Both the position numbers and the translations under genes were made by a program. Source: Sycon ciliatum (lineage: Eukaryota; Porifera; Calcarea; Leucosolenida; Sycettidae). Taken from it: a stretch of 64,000 nt of DNA. A model generated the notes under the pieces. The model did no database searches. It had not been told where the DNA came from and saw only the letters and a list, made by a program, of their open reading frames with translations. The stretch's first letter is position 1; the number at the start of each line of letters is the position of its first letter. The stretch spans positions 5,847,035 to 5,911,034 of the forward strand of contig NC_088649.1 in assembly GCF_964019385.1 (NCBI RefSeq), given 5' to 3'. Positions 58,622 to 64,000 of the stretch are shown piece after piece.

Positions 58622-58800
58622 GAAATGACCTGTACTTGGCTACAGATGACCAGTCCTTGACTCCAGATGACCAGTCCTTGGCTACAGATGACCAGTCCTT
58701 GGCTACAGATGACCAGTCCTTGGCGACAGATGACCAGTCCTTGGCTACAGATGACCAGTCCTTGGCTACAGATGACCAGTCCTTGGCGACAGATGACCAG
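58622..58800. repeat. 21-bp minisatellite
   Basis: About eight copies of GATGACCAGTCCTTGGCTAC with the period a multiple of three, so a minus frame stays open (WSSVAKD repeated). No splice or start support; not called a gene. Confidence 0.92.
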
Positions 58801-58917
58801 GAAAGTGCCACATAGCTAGTACAGGGCAGTTGATTTGATTTGCGACCGAACAAGGCAAGAACAGGACGAACGCTGGAAATACAATGGGCAGCATGTACAT
58901 GTACAGTACTATTAGAA

Positions 58918-59020
58918 GAGAACAACAAGGACAATCAAGGCTTGTTTGTTGCCTGATGATTGCGAGAGCATGAAACTTCAAGTCGCAGCAAACAAGCCTT
59001 GATTGTCCTTGTTGTTCTGT
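58918..59020. mobile_element. Small foldback element (about 100 bp)
   Basis: AACAACAAGGACAATCAAGG and CCTTGATTGTCCTTGTTGTT as arms of about 28 bp around a 45-bp loop. Confidence 0.75.
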
Positions 59021-59554
59021 TCTGTGTACTATGCTCTGCCTCCGCCATGGTGTTGAGCACTGTCATCACACTGGGTACACCCTCGCTCCGGTGTACAGTA
59101 TTAGATAAACCTTGTTTTAGTTCACACATATTGTTGTTGGTATGACAGCAGTAAGGTGACTGTGTTCCGAACACGGTGTCCTCCACCTTGTTTCATGCTG
59201 TCAAACCAACAACAATACAATCATGTACATGTATAGACGTCGGAGACACAAAGAAACGCCAGCGTTGGTGCGATCACTGGGAAAGAGATGGCTGCCATGC
59301 CCATCAATCCTTTCTCTGGGTTAGACCATACAAGTGAGTCCATACTGATAGTTTTACTCGGCCTAGGCTTTGTTTTATTTCGACTCCCACTGCCAAGAGT
59401 ATACCCTTTCTACTCTTGGTAGATCTACTACAGTACATGTTCTTGGAAGTACGACAGTCAACCTTGCGAATACGACCCTCGTCTACAAGGCATTAATATA
59501 TTTTGCGGATAATGCCGGCAGAAAAATTGGCGGAATTCGGAACTTTTCTGAAAC

Positions 59555-60006
59555 ATTCCATGCATGTTTGGTGTGTGGATAAAGAAATGGAGCAGAATTC
59601 GAGGAATTGCCCGCCATAAGGTTTGTATGGTTCTGCCAATTTCACTGCTTTTCGAGCAGAATCTGCAATCTTTTCGAGCCTTATCCGCCAATGCCTACGG
59701 TCTCGTCTCTCGATCGTCTCTCAATCATCCCTCGATCGTGCATGAGAAAAGAATGATACTCGTAAGTGACTATTGTGTACCGTCTACTCTGCACTGTAGT
59801 CGATCTACCTGTGAGTGTGACCAGGTGACGTGCCAGCCAAGAGATCGCATCGCGGACGGCGGGTAGGCATTGGCGGATGATGCTCGAAAAGGTGGCAGAT
59901 TCTGCTCGAAAAGCAGTGAAATTGGCAGAACCATACAAACCTTATGGCGGGCAATTCCTCGAATTCTGCTCCATTTCTTTATCCACATAGCAAACATGCA
60001 TGAAAC
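59555..60006. mobile_element. Inverted-repeat element with about 145-bp arms
   Basis: The left arm (catgcatgtttggtgtgtgg, gaggaattgcccgccataag, cactgcttttcgagcagaat) is mirrored at 59862-60006 with few differences. The loop is about 170 bp. Confidence 0.8.
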
Positions 60007-62275
60007 TTACCAGCGGGGGTCCCCAGACAGAGGGCCAGAGCAAAGTGCAGCAAGGTACTTTCCCTCTGCCAAACTCGGGGAAAGTCCCCATTCTAGCATA
60101 CAATGGACATGATTGTATATAGGTGCCACGTGTGTGGTGCTAGGGCCGCGTCGCCTGGGGCGGTACAGTCTTGAGGTCGGATCCGAGTTCTCTGGCATCA
60201 TATTTTAAAACCCATGTACATGTATCAGGGCCGGCTATTTGACACACAGGTTGGCTGGGTGAGGAAAAGCGACCGTCACTCGTCATCGTCAGACCCAGAC
60301 TGGGCCAAAGAGACGATCTTCATCAGACAGTAGTCCATGACTGGCATGCGTTCATGCACAGAGTCAGACACAGACAGTCAGTGCATAGCGAGCGGCGAGC
60401 GCTAGTCCAGCGTCGTCAGTGAGGATTCCAACGAGGCACACAGCATACAAGTAACAAGGATCTGTTCCATCGGACCACCGGTGTGACAAAGTAGCGATAA
60501 TGGTGCATCTGGGGGGCCATGAAGTCCTAGGCCTAGGCCAACGGAGCTCCCTAAAAGGTCACCACCACTGCTACGATTCATATAGTGGGTGCTTCCTAGC
60601 GCTATAGCTGAATCTCATGTTTGCAATGAAGTGGCCTTTGCGCTGATGCCTTCTTTCAAACATGTGCGCGACTTAGCACAGAAAGAAAGACAAGGCCAGA
60701 ACAGAGTCTGTCTGCTCCATACTCGGGTCAGCGACCCGGTTGGGGGGTACTTCAACACGCTTGGAAAAAAAACACTTCAACTTGGGATACTCCCTGATGT
60801 ACAATAGCCGCACTTGAATGTACCCAACTCTGACCCGGTTGCAAGACTTGTGCCAGGTACAGGTGTCCCAGTTGGTTTGAAATCCTAGAGCAGACACTGC
60901 AGTCATTGAAACACTATATAATCTTTATTTCAGGATTAACCAAAGGCTTACGCCTATCTGGAGGATCTCCCATTTTGAGTATGTACTACTAACATAGTCA
61001 CACATCCTTTATTGCTGAACCCACAAATAATTGTGATACAGGTTGTAAACCATTCGAGGAAGAAGAGAAAGCCATTAAAAAATAAAAGAAAAATAAGAAA
61101 GAAAAAAGGTTATTGTACCATGCCAGACGGCTATTTAAGTCATGTACCAATTGTAGTACATGACGTAGTAGTCACGCATCTACAAAATACTTTGCAGGAT
61201 AATAATTAAATGTAGTAAAGAGGTAGTATTGTACCGGTAATTGTACGGTCTACACTGTACATGAACACAGGCACAGCTATAGCAGCCACTCGCCATGGCG
61301 CAATGACCTGCTTCACATGCATCCACATGTGGCTGCCTCAGCGGTGTAGCACTGGCCCAATCACCAGATCACTAGTACTACTGTGTACTGTCACTGTACT
61401 AGTACAATGTAATAATGATTATAAACACAGCTGGCATCTTCCCTGCACCTGTTAGACAGGAGCAGAGTCGACGCATCTGTCAACAGTGTCAAGCCAATCA
61501 CTGTGTTCAAATAATAGTATCAACATTAATTTTTACCAATTTGATTTGATTTACATGATCGATGTATAGTATTAGTAGTTGTCGTTGAATTAAAAATTTA
61601 AAGTCGCACATGTGATGTAGATCAGGCCTGTGGCGATTATGATTATGCCTAGCTACAGCATGCACGGTCAGTGCACAGGGGAATGACTACACAAAATCAG
61701 TACAAACAAAAAACCCGGTGGAACAAAAAGTGATTTACTGGTAAATGTCTCTACTCACGAGTTTCATGCTGAAAGGTAATCATCAGGAGGAGACTGGGGA
61801 TACTCCGGGTTGTGTGGTCTTATTCACTATAGGTGTTATCCCATGGCAGGTACGCAATGCTAGTGTTTCAGCGCTAGGGCAGTGTAAGTGATCAACATAG
61901 TACTATGCTGGTGGCACGGGGGTGACCGTGTTATGAAGGCAGCGTTAGTAAGTGATCAAAGTCAGCCTCAGGTACAGAGATTTCTCCCAATGGCAATGTT
62001 CAACACGTTACTTCAAGTGTTACTAAGTCTTACTACGTTCAGTTTATAATACATGACTAATTGTACATGTACATGTACTTGTACTATAAGTGGGTATTAC
62101 TAGTTCAGTGACTAGTTCAATGATTATCCACATGTAGCTTGCTGAAGGCCGAAGGGACAGTCCCCAGCAGTCGTGCGCTGGGGGATGTCCCTTTGAGTGC
62201 CATTCTCTTTCAACAGCGTGTGGTCACAGTGAGGGGGCTCAGTGGTGGTTGCATGAGTTCTTATTTTCGGCCCAG
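60007..62275. other. Intergenic, no gene supported
   Basis: The minus frame 60007-60201 begins ATGATG and ends at a GTAAGT in phase 2, so it cannot directly precede the polyQ exon (phase 0). AT-rich stretches elsewhere; no element resolved. Confidence 0.4.
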
Positions 62276-62409
62276 GTGCCCCAGCAGGAGAGGCGCCAGC
62301 TGAAGTATTCTGAGCATGCTGTCAAGGACAACTGTTGAAGGCTAGCCAAACAGTGTGCCCTGGGGCGGTATGATGATGACCAGCTGTCACCTCTAATGAC
62401 CTTCAAAGT
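62276..62409 (+). other. Exon-like segment with an in-frame TGA
   Basis: After ttttcggcccag the plus strand reads VPQQERRQLKYSEHAVKDNC, TGA, RLAKQCALGRYDDDQLSPLM and ends at a good donor GTGAGT. Protein-like on both sides of the stop. A decayed exon, a sequencing error or, least likely, a recoded codon. Confidence 0.35.
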
Positions 62410-62494
62410 GAGTAGAAAAGAATGGGCTCAGAGCTGAGAGCTCAGCTCAAGAGTCAGTGGCTGCAGTGCTATAGCTACTCTCAAGCACACACCA

Positions 62495-62495
62495 T

Positions 62496-62589
<94 letters not shown>

Positions 62590-62638
62590 ACCATGTACAC
62601 ACACATATACACACTGTACACACACACACACACACCAT

Positions 62639-62701
<63 letters not shown>

Positions 62702-62755
62702 GTGCACACACACACACCATGTACACACACACCATGTACACACACACACACACCA
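62495..62755. repeat. Long (CA)n array with ACCATGTAC interruptions
   Basis: About 260 bp of CA repeats, broken several times by caccatgtacaca. Confidence 0.95.
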
Positions 62756-63221
62756 AGAGATCAGGTATGCACATGCAGTGGCCACAGATTGTGAAGACAA
62801 TGACCGTGCACGTCATGATGCACCTGAGCTGAGCTGACAGGTAATGGTCTGTTCACAATATCCAGGCAGACCGTAATGGTGGACAACAGGTGATATCGCG
62901 CACTAAAAGTTAAGCTTGGCTTATTCCTGTAGAAGCCGATGTCATGGCTAGGCTTATATTCACATCAGGTTTCTATTCAAACCAGGTATTTCTATGTCAC
63001 GGTGTCAGCGCTAAAAGCAGGCTTGTGTGCCGACCGTGTATCTTGAAAAATCAGGCTTCTATTCAAAACCAGGCTTCTATAATTCCGAAACAGGCTCAAG
63101 AATCTAGACACTCTGGTTACTACACACACATGGTCCAGGATAGTGCTACAGTGTCAGTAGCCTACATTGCACAGGTCACCGATGAAAACTTACTAGTACG
63201 ATGTAGTCTGATCCTACACTA

Positions 63222-63318
63222 CAGACAACAGACTGCAGTGTGCACACCACTATAGACAACAGACTGCAGTGTGCACACCACTATAGACAACAGACTGCAG
63301 TGTGCACACCACTATAGA
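63222..63318. repeat. 31-bp minisatellite (three copies)
   Basis: Unit cagactgcagtgtgcacacc..actatagacaa repeated three times. Confidence 0.92.
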
Positions 63319-63744
63319 CTGACAGTACTGGTATAGCCTAGAATTCGCACATGCATCATGTCGTTGACACGACGTACATTGTGTACAGACAGTACAGCGT
63401 GGTAAATTTATGACTGCCCTGACACGAATCCGCGATTCGTGTTCCGACTACTTTTCCAAACGAAAAATGCGAAAGTTCGCAATCCAGTTCGCGAACTGAA
63501 AAATGTTTGCGAACGCGAATTTCGTCTTGCTAATCCTCCGTAATTTCGGTGATTTCAGTGGAGACACCAGGCACATAAATTTAGATTACACCTAAAAGGC
63601 ACTAGAGTATGCACTGCATATGAAGGGAACGCTGGTCACCTAATTACACCTGAAACCTGTCAGGTCCCTGGCACCGAATTTTTAATGCACCTTAAATTAA
63701 ATGTTTTATAGTACCTTCAGGTTTTTACAGTGCCGTTTCCATGG

Positions 63745-63915
63745 TTGTAGCCAATGAGCGACGTTCCCGCGGTGGCCTTGATGAGCCGATAAAGGCCCGC
63801 ACGCTGTCAGCCTAGCTATACAGTGCAGGGGTCTGCGTCAGTTTTCCGTTGCCATCTCAGTTCATCTCTGGACCTTGCCCGTTGCCGTCCTTGGCTTTAG
63901 AGGAGAGTAGAGTAA
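63745..63915 (+). promoter_or_regulatory. Possible promoter and 5' exon
   Basis: A CpG-rich block with CCAAT (agccaatgagcgacg) and a TATA-like gataaagg, followed 130 bp later by a good splice donor (AGAGTAAGTAC near 63912). It would belong to a plus-strand gene outside the window. No coding is seen. Confidence 0.25.
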
Positions 63916-64000
63916 GTACATGGTTGAAACCAGGTCTACAATCATGTAGATTGGGCATGCCTGTAGCCATGACCTCATGCTCAGTTCTGTTCATTGATGT

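Noticed and set aside
58503-58934. 143-codon minus frame with WSSVAKD repeats
   Set aside because: Produced by the 21-bp minisatellite; no start context, splice sites or flanking exons.
60007-60201. ATG-containing frame with a strong donor as the missing first exon of the large minus-strand gene
   Set aside because: Its donor is in phase 2, whereas the polyQ exon needs phase 0, and it borders an inverted-repeat element. A tiny MKL-GT candidate near 61760 fits phase but is too short to support.
1-64000. CRISPR arrays, operons, rRNA
   Set aside because: Tandem repeats here lack unique spacers, genes have spliceosomal introns and no ribosomal sequence was recognised; the window is eukaryotic.
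1-64000. LTR retrotransposons, endogenous viruses or Polintons
   Set aside because: I found no long direct repeats flanking gag/pol-type domains and no capsid- or integrase-like frames; the retroelements present are LINE and SINE type.

Overview
The window looks like nuclear DNA of a non-vertebrate animal. Short GT..AG introns, a Gln-rich gene ending in death-fold (CARD-like) domains, very abundant (CA)n/(TG)n microsatellites and dense small inverted-repeat transposons all fit an early-branching marine metazoan. A sponge is possible, but I cannot fix the taxon. I see no bacterial gene organisation, rRNA, functional tRNA or CRISPR.

Left part (1-17.4 kb): one old, 5'-truncated LINE on the minus strand (17412 down to about 1225) has been split by DNA transposons that landed inside its reading frame. 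From its 5' end these are a roughly 0.33 kb hairpin-bearing insert (16656-16980), a 10,016 bp Mutator-like element (MULE, 6443-16458) and a 3,240 bp element with about 550 bp terminal inverted repeats and TTAA target sites (Kolobok-like, 2602-5841). Removing the two large insertions with one copy of their target duplication (TGTAGATGG, and TTAA/TTCA) restores the LINE frame across both junctions, so the boundaries are firm. The MULE carries an apparently intact transposase gene that I resolve into 20 exons (6817-15099, 1032 aa). All intron phases agree. It shows a FAR1-like N-terminal region, a D-D-E catalytic triad, a SWIM zinc finger and a C-terminal Cys/His module. An autonomous MULE with 19 introns is the most striking single object here.

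Middle (17.4-29.4 kb): no complete gene is seen. This part holds a second LINE fragment (19602-20700, minus), two apparently identical 228 bp repeat copies with (AAT)n, a 2.5 kb inverted-repeat element, hAT-like and mariner-like MITEs, and an orphan pair of exon-like segments (21012-21330).

Right part (29.4-57.6 kb, minus strand): one large gene of at least 19 coding exons, 1636 codons without its unidentified first exon(s). Order of the product: polyglutamine, low-complexity Gln/Asn/Ser-rich linkers, a heptad coiled coil, an unrecognised beta-rich-looking region, a tandemly duplicated Ser/Asp-rich exon, a possible COR/winged-helix-like segment, and two related C-terminal CARD-like modules. 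The penultimate exon is an exact multiple of three (98 codons, phase 1-1). It lies wholly inside a 991 bp unit bounded by about 150 bp inverted repeats and TTAA on both sides. This looks like a death-fold domain carried on, or trapped by, a piggyBac-like inverted-repeat element. The introns of this gene hold many MITEs, a piggyBac remnant, tRNA-derived SINE pieces and minisatellites.

Far right (57.6-64 kb): minisatellites, two foldback elements, a long (CA)n array, one exon-like segment with an in-frame TGA, and a possible CCAAT-containing promoter at the end of the window.
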